From Ancylobacter moscoviensis (GTDB taxonomy: Bacteria; Pseudomonadota; Alphaproteobacteria; Rhizobiales; Xanthobacteraceae), in assembly GCF_007559435.1 (NCBI RefSeq), contig NZ_VMBP01000006.1, forward strand, positions 248,001-312,000: DNA of 64,000 nt, in the 5' to 3' direction. The notes below the pieces were generated by a model. That model saw only the letters and a program-made list of their open reading frames with translations, was not told the DNA's origin and ran no database searches. Made by a program: the position numbers and the translations under genes. Shown piece by piece: positions 1 to 10,856 of this stretch (position 1 is the first letter of the stretch; every line of letters begins with the position of its first letter).

Positions 1-1161
1 GTCCTCGCCGAGATCGAGGAGAAGGGCGGCACCACGCTGGTGACGCGCCGCAAGCTGGCGCAGCTCGCCTATGCCCGCACCGCCACCTATGACGGGGCGA
101 TCGCGAGCTGGTTCGCCGAGGTCGAAGCCAAGGAAGCTGCGGCCAAGGAAGCCGAGGCCAAGGCGGAGGAGGTCGCGGCGCCGCAGAGCCGCGTGTTCGG
201 CGGCCGCCTCGCGGAAGCGCTGCGCTATGGCGAGAACCCGCACCAGCAGGCCGCCTTCTATGTCGGCGGCGCGGCCCGTCCGGGCGTCGCCACGGCGCGC
301 CAGCTTCAGGGCAAGGCGCTCTCCTACAACAACCTCAACGACACCGATGCCGCCTTCGAGGCGGTGGCCGAATTCGACCCGGCCCGCGCCCCGGCGGTGG
401 TGATCGTCAAGCATGCCAATCCGTGCGGCGTGGCGGAGGGCGCGACGCTGGTCGAGGCCTATCGCAAGGCGCTGGCCTGCGACCCGACCTCTGCCTTCGG
501 CGGCATCGTGGCGCTCAACCGCACGCTCGATGCGGATGCCGCCCGCGCCATCGTCGAGATCTTCACCGAGGTGATCGTGGCGCCCGACGCCACCGAGGAA
601 GCCGCGGCGATCGTCGGCGCCAAGAAGAACCTGCGCCTGCTCGTCACCGGCGCGCTGCCGGATCCGCGCGGTCCGGGGCTCGCGGTGAAGTCGCTGGCCG
701 GCGGCTATCTCGTGCAGTCGCGCGACAATGCGGTGGTGGACGACATGGCGCTGAAGGTCGTCACCAAGCGCGCGCCGACGGCCAAGGAACTGGCGGACCT
801 CGCCTTCGCCTTCCGCGTGGTGAAGCACGTGAAGTCGAACGCCATCGTCTATGCGAAGGACCTCGCCACGGTCGGCATCGGCGCGGGGCAGATGAGCCGG
901 GTGGATTCGGCGCGCATCGCCGCCCACAAGGCGCGCGACGCGGCGGCGACGGCCGGCCTCGCCGAGCCGCTGACCAAGGGCAGCGTCGTGGCGTCCGACG
1001 CCTTCTTCCCCTTCTCCGACGGGCTCATCACCGCCATCGAGGCCGGGGCGACCGCCGTGATCCAGCCGGGCGGCTCGATCCGCGACAACGACGTGATCGC
1101 GGCGGCGGACGAGGCGGGCATCGCCATGGTGTTCACCGGCGTGCGCCATTTCCGCCACTGA
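1..1161 (+). CDS. purH: Bifunctional AICAR transformylase/IMP cyclohydrolase, C-terminal part (5'-truncated by window)
   Basis: Catalyses the last two steps of de novo IMP synthesis in the cytosol. The frame is open from base 1, so the N-terminal IMP cyclohydrolase half begins before the window; about 386 codons of mostly transformylase domain remain. Visible signatures are the catalytic Lys-His segment 'KHANPCGVA' at codons 137-145, 'TSAFGGI' shortly after, 'DAFFPFSDG' and the family-typical end 'TGVRHFRH'. A strong hairpin terminator follows at 1189, so purH ends its transcription unit. An Ala/Glu/Lys-rich linker (codons about 40-60) joins the two domains. Function is certain; only the upstream boundary is missing. 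Confidence 0.97.
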   Translation, partial: VLAEIEEKGGTTLVTRRKLAQLAYARTATYDGAIASWFAEVEAKEAAAKEAEAKAEEVAAPQSRVFGGRLAEALRYGENPHQQAAFYVGGAARPGVATARQLQGKALSYNNLNDTDAAFEAVAEFDPARAPAVVIVKHANPCGVAEGATLVEAYRKALACDPTSAFGGIVALNRTLDADAARAIVEIFTEVIVAPDATEEAAAIVGAKKNLRLLVTGALPDPRGPGLAVKSLAGGYLVQSRDNAVVDDMALKVVTKRAPTAKELADLAFAFRVVKHVKSNAIVYAKDLATVGIGAGQMSRVDSARIAAHKARDAAATAGLAEPLTKGSVVASDAFFPFSDGLITAIEAGATAVIQPGGSIRDNDVIAAADEAGIAMVFTGVRHFRH

Positions 1162-1188
1162 GTCGCGGCGTTCCGGGCGCGATACGAA

Positions 1189-1219
1189 AAAGGGCCGGCG
1201 GATGCCGGCCCTTTGCTTT
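1189..1219 (+). terminator. Intrinsic terminator after purH
   Basis: Perfect 11-bp stem AAAGGGCCGGC (1189-1199) / GCCGGCCCTTT (1204-1214) with loop GGAT, then a T-rich tail. It sits 27 bases after the purH stop and before the convergent ompW-like stop, so it may serve both strands. Confidence 0.85.
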
Positions 1220-1239
1220 TGTAACGGCTTTCGCGTGGC

Positions 1240-1941
1240 TCAGAAGCGGTAGGTCACGCCGAGACCGACGATCCACGGATCGAGATCGGCCTTGCCGGTG
1301 AGCTTCTGGCCGGCGACGGTGACGTCGAAGTCCGGCTGCAGGAAGAGCTTCTTGAGGTCGACGTTGATGCCCCAGTGCTCGTCGAGCATGTAGTCGAAGC
1401 CGACCTGCAGCGCCCAGCCGAACGTGTCCTTCACGTCCAGCGCGTCGGCGGCGGCGGCCTTCTGGTCGAAGAAGAAGGTGTAGTTGATGCCGGCGCCGAT
1501 ATAGGGCTTGAAGGCGCCGAAATCGGTGAAGTGGTACTGCAGGGTCAGCGTCGGCGGCAGCAGCCAGACTTCGCCGATCTTGCCGAGATTCGAGATCGTG
1601 CCGGCGCCGTCGATGTCGTGGGGCGTCACGCCGAGGATGAGTTCGGCCGCCCAGTTCTTCGTGAAGTAGTAGGTGATGTCGAGCTCGGGCACGACGGAGC
1701 TCGAATAATCGAGATCCGAGCCCTGAACGCCGTGCACCTTGCCCCCGTCATCGGGAATCACCCCGAGCAGGCGGACGCGAATCTGCCACGGGCTCTGCTC
1801 CTCGACCGGCGGCGGCGCCTTGTAGACCGGCGCGGCGGCGACGTCCGCGGCCATGGCCGGCGCACTGGCGAGCGGCGCGGCCAGTGCGAAAAGCGCTGCG
1901 AGCGCAGAGAGTTGATTGATGGCTGATCGATGCATCGGCAT
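1240..1941 (-). CDS. OmpW/AlkL-family outer membrane protein
   Basis: Predicted eight-stranded outer-membrane beta-barrel of the OmpW family, whose members pass small hydrophobic molecules. The 233-residue precursor has a signal peptide (hydrophobic run, cleavage near 'APAMA-AD', residue about 30) and ends in 'YRF', the terminal Phe recognised by the BAM machinery. The start at 1941 has AAGGGG just upstream; an in-frame ATG at 1983 would only add residues in front of the signal peptide. The divergent neighbour is the giant glutamate dehydrogenase; a perfect FNR-type box lies between them and is well placed to activate this gene. OmpW is a known FNR target in enterobacteria; control here is inferred. 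Confidence 0.88.
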   Translation of the reverse strand: MPMHRSAINQLSALAALFALAAPLASAPAMAADVAAAPVYKAPPPVEEQSPWQIRVRLLGVIPDDGGKVHGVQGSDLDYSSSVVPELDITYYFTKNWAAELILGVTPHDIDGAGTISNLGKIGEVWLLPPTLTLQYHFTDFGAFKPYIGAGINYTFFFDQKAAAADALDVKDTFGWALQVGFDYMLDEHWGINVDLKKLFLQPDFDVTVAGQKLTGKADLDPWIVGLGVTYRF

Positions 1942-1985
1942 GCCCAAACCCCTTGAATCCCCAAGCCCCCGTGAGCGGGACATGG

Positions 1986-1992
1986 GTTATCA
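1986..1992 (-). promoter_or_regulatory. Candidate -10 element of the ompW-like gene
   Basis: Reading leftward the sequence is TGATAAC. It predicts a transcript start near 1980, about 40 bases before the start codon, and puts the FNR-type box centre about 44 bases upstream of that start, close to the -41.5 activator position. Weak -10 match; no consensus -35, as expected for an activator-dependent promoter. Confidence 0.4.
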
Positions 1993-2017
1993 GTGGGGCG
2001 CGGGGGCATCGACGAGC

Positions 2018-2031
2018 TTGATCGAAATCAA
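2018..2031. promoter_or_regulatory. Perfect FNR/FixK/Anr-type box
   Basis: TTGATcgaaATCAA matches the consensus TTGAT-N4-ATCAA of the oxygen-responsive CRP/FNR family with no mismatch. It lies between the divergent ompW-like gene and the large glutamate dehydrogenase gene. It also overlaps a possible plus-strand -35 (TTGATC, 2018-2023) with TAGTCT at 2040-2045, so a bound regulator could activate leftward and block rightward transcription. Confidence 0.75.
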
Positions 2032-2166
2032 GGGCCGGCTAGTCTTCAGCGGCTGTGACATGACAGCAACAGACAGGTGGTAGAGAAACCACCGCTTGAA
2101 AAGCCGCGCAGGAGAACGATGCGCAGGTGCATCGCGGACCATGCGGCAGGGTGACGGAAATCGGGG

Positions 2167-5100
2167 ATGGCTATGGGTGTCGAAGGGTTCTTCGCCAGCG
2201 AAGACGAGCGCGTCGCGCGCAAGCTGGTCGAACAGGCCGATCTTGTCCTTGGGGCGACGGACGCTCACGCGCCGCCTCATTTCGCCAGCTTGCTGTTCGG
2301 CCGGGCGGTGGCCGAGGACGCCCGGGTCTACACCGCCCACGAGCTCGCCAGCCTGGCCGGGCTCGCCTATGGCCATCTCGCGGCCCGGCAGCCGGGCCGT
2401 TTCGACATCCGCATCGTGCAGCCCCACGCGGTGGAGGGCGGCGAGCGGTTGGGACGGGTGTCGGTCGTCGAGATCGTCAATGACGACATGCCGTTCCTGC
2501 TCGATTCCGTCATGGCGACGCTGACCGCGCAGGGGCTCACGGCGAGTTTTGTCGTGCACCCGATTCTCGCCGTGGAGCGCGACGGGGCAGGGGCCCTGCT
2601 GGCGGTCGCGGCAAGCGAGGCGCGGGGGACGATGACCGGCGAGGCGGCGGCCGGTATCCGCCCGCACCGGGAAAGCTTCATCCATATCCACGTGCCGCGC
2701 ATCGAGGACGAGGGTCGGCGTGCGGCGCTCGTCGACGAGCTCACCCTCGTGCTCGATCAGGTGCGTACGGCCGTCCATGACTGGCAGCCGATGATGGGGC
2801 AACTGCGCGATGCCGTCGCCAATCTGTCGCGCGCGCCGGTGCCGCAGGAGGACCGCGACGAAGCGGTCGCTTTCCTGGAATGGCTCCTCGACGGGCGTTT
2901 CACCTTCCTCGGCTGCCGTCACTATCAGGCGGCCGGTGGCCCGGCGGGGATGCCGCAGTTCGAGCGGCGTATGGAGAATGCCTTCGGCCTGCTGGCGGAC
3001 GAGGATTTCCGCCTGTTCCGTCGCACCGACGACACGCGCAGCGTGAGCGCCGACCTGCGCGAGGTGCTCGCCGATCCCAGCCCGTTGCTCGTCACCAAGT
3101 CGCGCATGGTCTCCAGGGTGCACCGGCGCGTGTGGATCGATGTGGTGCTGATCAAGCGCTATGACGAGCAGGGGCAGGTCATCGGCGGCCTGTGCATCGC
3201 CGGCCTGTTCACCGCCACCGCCTATACGAGCTCCGTGCACACCATTCCGATGCTGCGCCGGAAGGCGGCGGGCGTGCTGGCGCGCGCCGGCTTCGCGCCC
3301 GACAGCCATTCCGGCCGGGCGCTGGTGAAGGTGCTGGAGACCTATCCGCGCGACGACCTGTTCCAGATCGACACCAACCTGCTCTTCCAGTTCGCGCTGG
3401 CCATCCTCCAGCTCGACGAGCATCCGCGCGTGCGCGTCCTGGCGCTCAACGAGCGTTTCGACCGCTTCGTCTCCGTGCTCGTCTTCGTGCCGCGCGACCG
3501 CTACGGGTCGGAGGTGCGCGAGCGCATCGGCGACCTGCTGGCGGAGAGCTTCGGCGGCCAGGTCGCGACCTTCCGGCCGCTGTTCATGGACGGGCCGCTG
3601 ACGCGCGTTCACTTCATCATCGAGCGCGATCCGGGCGCGATGCCGAAGGTCGACCGCGCCACGCTCGAGGCGGGTATCTCCGACATCATCCGCACCTGGG
3701 GCGACGGTTTCAGCGAAGCCGTCGCCGCCGCCTTCCCGGCGAACGTCGCGAGCGGTCTGCTCCAGCGCTACGGCGAGGCGTTCCCGGCCGGCTTCCAGTC
3801 GAGCTACACGCCGGAAGAAGCGGCGGCCGATGTGCGGCTCATCGAGCGTCTGGGGCCGGAAAGCCCGGTGGCGGCGGATTTCCGCGCGCCCGCGCTGCGC
3901 GAGCCCGACCGCGTGGGGCTGAAGGTGCTCAGCTACGAGGTGCCGCGCCTGCTCTCCGAGCGCGTGCCGCTGCTGGAGGCCATGGGCTTCATCGTCATCG
4001 ACGAGCGCACCTTCACGGTGCGGCCGGAAGACGGCGCGCCGGTCTATGTGCACGACATGGTGCTGGCGCGGCGGGGCGGCGGTCCCATCGCCCTCGACAC
4101 GCTGGAGGCGCGCCTGCACGCGACGCTGATGGCGGTGCTGCGCGGCCATGGCGAGAGCGACGGCTTCAACGCGCTGGTGCTGAGCGCCCAGCTCGGCTGG
4201 CGCGACATCGTGCTGCTGCGCACGCTCGCCCGCTATCTGCGCCAGGTCGGCATCCCGTTCAGCCAGGACTATCTGTGGGCGACGCTTAACGCCCATCCGG
4301 CCATCGTGCAGAAGCTGGTGGCGCTGTTCCACGCCCGCTTCGATCCCGCCCATGCCGAGCATCGCGACGAGCGGCAGGCGGCGATCCGCGAGGAAATCGA
4401 GACGGCGCTGGTCGATGTGCAGAGCCTCGACGAGGACCGCATCCTGCGCCGCTTCGCCAATCTCGTCGAAGCGGCCGTGCGCACCAATTTCTACCAGCAG
4501 GGCAGTGAGGGCGGGCACCGGCCGACGGTCGCCATCAAGTTCCTCAGCCACAAGGTGGAGGGTCTGCCGCTGCCGCGTCCGCTGTTCGAGATCTTCGTCC
4601 ATTCGCCGCGCGTGGAGGGCATCCACCTGCGCTTCGGCCGGGTGGCGCGCGGCGGCCTGCGCTGGTCCGACCGACCGCAGGATTTCCGCACGGAGGTGCT
4701 GGGTCTCGTCAAGGCGCAGCAGGTGAAGAACGCGGTCATCGTGCCGGTGGGCGCCAAGGGCGGCTTCGTGCCCGCGCAGCTTCCCGCCGGCCCGCGCGAG
4801 GCGATCCAGGCGGAAGGCGTGGCGGCCTACAAGCTCTTCGTCTCCAGCCTGCTCGACGTCACCGACGATATCGAGGGCGGCGAGACGGTGCATCCGGCGC
4901 TGACCGTGCGCCATGACGAGGACGACCCCTATCTCGTCGTCGCCGCCGACAAGGGCACGGCGACCTTCTCCGACACCGCCAACGCGCTGTCGCAGGAGCG
5001 CGGCTTCTGGCTGGACGACGCCTTCGCCTCGGGCGGCTCGGTCGGCTACGACCACAAGGCGATGGGCATTACCGCGCGCGGCGCCTGGGAGGCGGTGCGC

Positions 5101-7041
5101 CGGCACTTCCGCGAGCTGGACACCGACATCCGCGTGACGCCTTTCGCCGTGGTCGGCGTCGGCGATATGTCGGGCGACGTGTTCGGCAACGGCATGCTGC
5201 TGGAGAACACGATCAGGCTGGTCGCCGCCTTCGACCACCGCGACGTCTTCCTCGATCCGAACCCGGATCCGGAGCTGTCGTTCCGCGAGCGGCAGCGGCT
5301 GTTCTCCCTGCCGCGTTCGAGCTGGCAGGATTACGACAAGTCGCTAATCTCGGCCGGCGGCGGGGTGTTCCCGCGCTCGGCCAAGAGCATTCCGCTCAGC
5401 CCGGAGGTGCGCGCGGCCCTCGGCTTCGACAAGAACGCCGCTTCGCCGGCGGAAGTGATCAGCGCCATCCTGCGCGCGCCGGTGGACCTGCTCTGGTTCG
5501 GCGGCATCGGCACCTATGTGCGCGCCTCGGGCGAGACCGACGCGCAGGTGGGCGACCGCGCCAATGATGCCATCCGCATCACCGGCGGCGAGGTGCGGGC
5601 CAAGGTGATCGGCGAGGGCGCCAATCTCGGCGTTACCCAGCGCGGGCGCATCGAGGCGGCGCGCCGTGGCGTGCGGCTCAATACCGACGCCATCGACAAC
5701 TCGGCCGGCGTGAACACCTCCGACGTCGAGGTGAACATCAAGATCGCCATGGGCCCGGCGCTGCGCGAGGGACGGCTCGACCCGCAGAGCCGCGCGCAGC
5801 TTCTCGCCGGCATGACCGACGAGGTGGCCGGGCTGGTGCTGCGCAACAACTACCTGCAGACGCTCGCGCTGTCGCTGGCCGAGCGGCACAGCCTGGACGA
5901 ACTGGGCTTCCTGCAGCGGCTGATGCAGCGGCTGGAGGCGCGCGGGCTGCTCGACCGGGTGGTCGAGTTCCTGCCTGCCGACGCCGAGATCAACGAGCGG
6001 CGCGGGCGCGGGGAGGGGCTCACGCGGCCGGAACTCGCGGTGCTGCTGGCCTATGCCAAGCTCACCGCCCATGCCGACCTGCTCGACACCGGCGTGCCGG
6101 ACGACCCCTATCTCGCGCGCGAACTCGCGGCCTATTTCCCGGCGGAACTGCGCGAGCGCTTCCCCGAGGGCATCGAGGGGCACCGGCTGCGGCGCGACAT
6201 CATCGCCACGCGGCTGTCCAACGCCATGATCAACCATGGCGGCCCCGCCTTCGTCGCGCGGCTGGCGGACGAGACCGGGGCGGGCATCGAGTCGATCGCC
6301 AAGGCCTTCGCGGTGGTGCGCGACGGTTTCGGCCTCACCGCCCTCAACGGCGAGATCGATGCGCTGGATGGGCGCGTGCCCGGCGCGGTACAGCTCGACC
6401 TCTACGGCGCGGTGCAGGAGATGCTGCTCGACCGCGCCGTCTGGTTCCTGCGCAATGTCGATCTCCGGCGCAGCCTGGACGAGCTGGTGGCGCATTACGC
6501 GGCCGGCATCGCGCCGGTGGAGCAGGTGCTGAGCGGTCCGGTGCGCGAACTGCTGCCCGAGGAGGCGCGTGCCCTCTACGATGCCCGCGTCGTGCAGTGG
6601 ACGCAGGCGGGCGTGCCCGAGGTGCTGGCCCGCAAGATCGCCCGCCTCTCGGCGGTGGAGAGCGCCACCGACATCGTGCTCATCGCCGACCGCACGAAGG
6701 CGCCGCTGACGGAAGTGGCGGTGACTTTCTTCGCCGTCGCGCTGCTGTTCCGGCTCGACCGCGTGCTCGGCGCGGCACGCACCCTCTCGGTGGCGGACTA
6801 TTACGACCGGCTCGCCATGGAGCGGGCGCTCGCCGCCTTCGAGATCGCGGTGCGCCGCCTCACCGCCGAGGTGATCGAGGCGCACGGCACCGGCGCGGAG
6901 GGTGTCGCCGCCTGGGCGGCCGCGCGCGGCGAGGTTGTGGAGCGTGCGCGCAACGGCGTGCACGAGATCGCCGGGTCCGGGCTCAGCGTCTCCAAGCTGT
7001 CGGTGGCGGCGAGCCTGATCGGCGATCTGGTACGCGGGTGA
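2167..7041 (+). CDS. Large NAD-specific glutamate dehydrogenase (GDH180 class)
   Basis: A 1624-residue enzyme of the bacterial large-GDH family (Bac_GDH), which deaminates glutamate to 2-oxoglutarate with NAD and mainly serves amino-acid catabolism. The long N-terminal half carries the ACT-like regulatory modules of the family; the catalytic core is central, with the 'GAKGGF' lysine near residue 864 and the dinucleotide-domain segment 'DMSGDVFGNGM' near residue 1000, followed by a helical C-terminal domain. Length agrees with the usual ~1600. The start is ATG 2167 or ATG 2173. The gene stands alone, ends at a hairpin terminator and has a possible promoter at 2018-2045. Identity is very secure. 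Confidence 0.96.
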   Translation: MAMGVEGFFASEDERVARKLVEQADLVLGATDAHAPPHFASLLFGRAVAEDARVYTAHELASLAGLAYGHLAARQPGRFDIRIVQPHAVEGGERLGRVSVVEIVNDDMPFLLDSVMATLTAQGLTASFVVHPILAVERDGAGALLAVAASEARGTMTGEAAAGIRPHRESFIHIHVPRIEDEGRRAALVDELTLVLDQVRTAVHDWQPMMGQLRDAVANLSRAPVPQEDRDEAVAFLEWLLDGRFTFLGCRHYQAAGGPAGMPQFERRMENAFGLLADEDFRLFRRTDDTRSVSADLREVLADPSPLLVTKSRMVSRVHRRVWIDVVLIKRYDEQGQVIGGLCIAGLFTATAYTSSVHTIPMLRRKAAGVLARAGFAPDSHSGRALVKVLETYPRDDLFQIDTNLLFQFALAILQLDEHPRVRVLALNERFDRFVSVLVFVPRDRYGSEVRERIGDLLAESFGGQVATFRPLFMDGPLTRVHFIIERDPGAMPKVDRATLEAGISDIIRTWGDGFSEAVAAAFPANVASGLLQRYGEAFPAGFQSSYTPEEAAADVRLIERLGPESPVAADFRAPALREPDRVGLKVLSYEVPRLLSERVPLLEAMGFIVIDERTFTVRPEDGAPVYVHDMVLARRGGGPIALDTLEARLHATLMAVLRGHGESDGFNALVLSAQLGWRDIVLLRTLARYLRQVGIPFSQDYLWATLNAHPAIVQKLVALFHARFDPAHAEHRDERQAAIREEIETALVDVQSLDEDRILRRFANLVEAAVRTNFYQQGSEGGHRPTVAIKFLSHKVEGLPLPRPLFEIFVHSPRVEGIHLRFGRVARGGLRWSDRPQDFRTEVLGLVKAQQVKNAVIVPVGAKGGFVPAQLPAGPREAIQAEGVAAYKLFVSSLLDVTDDIEGGETVHPALTVRHDEDDPYLVVAADKGTATFSDTANALSQERGFWLDDAFASGGSVGYDHKAMGITARGAWEAVRRHFRELDTDIRVTPFAVVGVGDMSGDVFGNGMLLENTIRLVAAFDHRDVFLDPNPDPELSFRERQRLFSLPRSSWQDYDKSLISAGGGVFPRSAKSIPLSPEVRAALGFDKNAASPAEVISAILRAPVDLLWFGGIGTYVRASGETDAQVGDRANDAIRITGGEVRAKVIGEGANLGVTQRGRIEAARRGVRLNTDAIDNSAGVNTSDVEVNIKIAMGPALREGRLDPQSRAQLLAGMTDEVAGLVLRNNYLQTLALSLAERHSLDELGFLQRLMQRLEARGLLDRVVEFLPADAEINERRGRGEGLTRPELAVLLAYAKLTAHADLLDTGVPDDPYLARELAAYFPAELRERFPEGIEGHRLRRDIIATRLSNAMINHGGPAFVARLADETGAGIESIAKAFAVVRDGFGLTALNGEIDALDGRVPGAVQLDLYGAVQEMLLDRAVWFLRNVDLRRSLDELVAHYAAGIAPVEQVLSGPVRELLPEEARALYDARVVQWTQAGVPEVLARKIARLSAVESATDIVLIADRTKAPLTEVAVTFFAVALLFRLDRVLGAARTLSVADYYDRLAMERALAAFEIAVRRLTAEVIEAHGTGAEGVAAWAAARGEVVERARNGVHEIAGSGLSVSKLSVAASLIGDLVRG

Positions 7042-7046
7042 GGCCG

Positions 7047-7077
7047 ACCGGGCGGGCTGAGGCTCGCCCGGTTCTTT
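7047..7077. terminator. Terminator between convergent glutamate dehydrogenase and arginase-family genes
   Basis: 11-bp stem (one G-U) from ACCGGGCGGGC at 7047-7057 to GCTCGCCCGGT at 7062-7072, loop TGAG, followed by TCTTT on the plus strand. It occupies the 51-base gap between the two convergent stops. Confidence 0.75.
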
Positions 7078-7092
7078 CCCCGTATGCAGGCT

Positions 7093-8049
7093 TCACGCCT
7101 GCCGGGCGATGGTGCCGATCACGTTGACCAGAACCCGCGAGGCAGTGAGGGCCGACAGGCCGTCCCTATCGGCGGGCGGGTAAAGCTCGACGAGATCGAA
7201 CCCCGCGATCCGGGCGCGCCGGCCGAGGCCCGCGATCAGGTCGATCACTTGCGTGTAGGTGAGGCCGCCGGGCGTGCGCGCCGCCACGCCCGGCATGATG
7301 CCGGGATCGAGGCCGTCGCAGTCGAGGGTGACGACGACCCGCGCGTCTTCCGGGATATGCCGCAGGGCGGCTTCGACGCCCTGCGCGTGAATCTCGCGGG
7401 CCGTCACGAAGCGGCTGCCGTAGCGCCGCGCCGCCTCGATCTCCGGGCGTCGCGCGCTGCCGACGCTGCGCAGCCCGACCTGCACGATGCCGGCGACATG
7501 GGCCATTTCGCTCGCCCGCCGCATCGGGCTCGAATAGCCGTGGCGTTCGCCATGAACCTCGTCGCGCCAGTCGATATGGGCGTCGATCTGCAGGATCCAG
7601 ACCGGCCCGTGTTCCGCAAAGGCGGCGAGGAAGGGAATGGGCACGGAATCGTCGCCGCCGAGCAGGATCGGAACGGCCGGCAGGGCCAGGATCTCGCGCG
7701 TCTTCACCTCGATCCGGGCTCGATTGCCGGCATTGTCGCGCGGCGTGGTCGGGACGTTGCCGGCGTCGATGCAGCAGACCGGCTCGCCGTCGAACAGCGG
7801 GCCGCCGAGATCGAAGTCCCAGTGTTCCACAAGCCCGGCGTCTTCCTGGCTCGCCGCGCGGACGGCAGCGGCGGCCAACGCGTAGCCGCCGCTGTCCTGT
7901 CCGGGATAGGTGCTGCCGTGACCGGCGCCGAAGATCACCGCACGAGGCATGCGACCATCGGAGAGGCGATCAGGAAAGCCGAGAAAGGAAGGCGAGGCGA
8001 TCACTCCCGATGGTCTGGCCGTGGGGTCGACGGGCGCAGGGGGCGGCAC
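7093..8049 (-). CDS. Arginase/agmatinase-family (ureohydrolase) enzyme with an altered metal ligand
   Basis: Ureohydrolase fold, 318 residues from a GTG start at 8049 (GTG 8004 is an alternative). Family metal motifs are 'DAHID' (residues 156-160) and 'DCDGLDP' (243-249), which bind two Mn ions in arginases and agmatinases that release urea from guanidino compounds. The first motif, usually GGDHS, reads 'GGDDS' (131-135), so Asp134 replaces the canonical His ligand. The N-terminal 'SFLGFP' block supports a long start. It follows acs by 13 bases on the same strand and is probably co-transcribed. The substrate (agmatine, guanidinopropionate, guanidine or other) cannot be told from sequence. Confidence 0.82.
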   Translation of the reverse strand: MPPPAPVDPTARPSGVIASPSFLGFPDRLSDGRMPRAVIFGAGHGSTYPGQDSGGYALAAAAVRAASQEDAGLVEHWDFDLGGPLFDGEPVCCIDAGNVPTTPRDNAGNRARIEVKTREILALPAVPILLGGDDSVPIPFLAAFAEHGPVWILQIDAHIDWRDEVHGERHGYSSPMRRASEMAHVAGIVQVGLRSVGSARRPEIEAARRYGSRFVTAREIHAQGVEAALRHIPEDARVVVTLDCDGLDPGIMPGVAARTPGGLTYTQVIDLIAGLGRRARIAGFDLVELYPPADRDGLSALTASRVLVNVIGTIARQA

Positions 8050-8062
8050 GGCCCCCTGTCCG

Positions 8063-10021
<1,959 letters not shown>

Positions 10022-10074
10022 GGCGTTTCTTCCCCTTCAGGCAGGCGCTGACGCGCCTCTCTTGCTTCGCCCGG

Positions 10075-10103
10075 ATTATGGTGACCCGGCACAGGGCCGA
10101 CAA
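10075..10103 (-). promoter_or_regulatory. Candidate sigma-70-type promoter of acs
   Basis: Reading leftward: -35 TTGTCG (10103-10098), 17-base spacer, -10 CATAAT (10080-10075). The predicted start near 10068 gives a leader of about 47 bases before the acs ATG. Confidence 0.6.
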
Positions 10104-10145
10104 GCGCGTGGGCGCGCGACTTTGGTCGGTATGTAATCGTGCGGA

Positions 10146-10856
10146 TCAGCCGCCGGTCCGCCCGCGCGGGCGCCAGACGCTGGTACGCTTGATCTCCGTG
10201 TCCTCCAGATCGCGCGAGACCGGCACGCCGTATTCGGCGATTTTCTCCAGCCTCTCGCGCGGCAGATAGGAGCGGCCGGGATCGCCGATCCACACATCGG
10301 CCCCGCGCGCCGCAAGGCTTTCCAGCCAGGCGAAGACACGTTCGGCGAGGTCCCGCTCATAGGCGATGTCGCCCGCCAGCACCACGTCCCAGCCGCCGTC
10401 GATCCCCACGATATCGGTGGCGAGGACGGTAATCCCGCAGGTTGTGCCGGGAGTCGCATCGACAGTAGCGTTTCGCGTAGCGTTCTCAGTCGCATTGAGT
10501 GCTATCGCGGCGTGCGCGAAGCGATCGATGTCCGCCGCCTCGACCGCCCGCGCGCCCGCCCTGCCGGCGGCGATGCCGACGAGGCCGGAGCCGGCGGCGA
10601 AATCGAGGATGCGCTTGCCGCGCACGATCTCGGGATGGTCAAGAACATGCCGGGCGAGAGCCTGCCCGCCGGCCCAGGCGAAGGCCCAGTAGGGCGGAGG
10701 CAGGCCGATCTCGCCCAGTTCCTCCTCGGTGCGCTGCCAGATGGGCAGCGATTCCTCGGCGAGATGGAGGAGGATCTCCGGCACCAGCGGCGGCGCGATG
10801 AGGCGCGTCTGCTCGCGAATGAAGGCGTGCGGGTCGGCGGCGGTGCGCGGCGTCAC
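10146..10856 (-). CDS. Class I SAM-dependent protein methyltransferase, ETF-beta lysine methyltransferase-like
   Basis: A 236-residue Rossmann methyltransferase; the SAM-binding motif is 'ILDFAAGSGLVGIAA' after the conserved block 'PPPYWAFAWAGGQALA'. This arrangement resembles the PrmA-related family that includes the lysine methyltransferase of electron-transfer flavoprotein beta; that substrate is inference. I chose GTG 10856 because it overlaps the EVE-gene stop as GTGA; an upstream ATG at 10892 would overlap that gene by 40 bases. Residues about 135-155 are an Asn/Ala/Thr repeat ('NATENATRNATVDAT') that looks like a local insertion. It sits between the EVE gene and acs on the same strand. 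Confidence 0.72.
   Translation of the reverse strand: MTPRTAADPHAFIREQTRLIAPPLVPEILLHLAEESLPIWQRTEEELGEIGLPPPYWAFAWAGGQALARHVLDHPEIVRGKRILDFAAGSGLVGIAAGRAGARAVEAADIDRFAHAAIALNATENATRNATVDATPGTTCGITVLATDIVGIDGGWDVVLAGDIAYERDLAERVFAWLESLAARGADVWIGDPGRSYLPRERLEKIAEYGVPVSRDLEDTEIKRTSVWRPRGRTGG

Noticed and set aside
1990-5238. 1082-codon open frame antisense to the glutamate dehydrogenase gene
   Set aside because: Composition (Arg/His/Asp/Ala mixture without domain features) is that of a GC-rich antisense shadow; the plus strand encodes a full, conserved enzyme.
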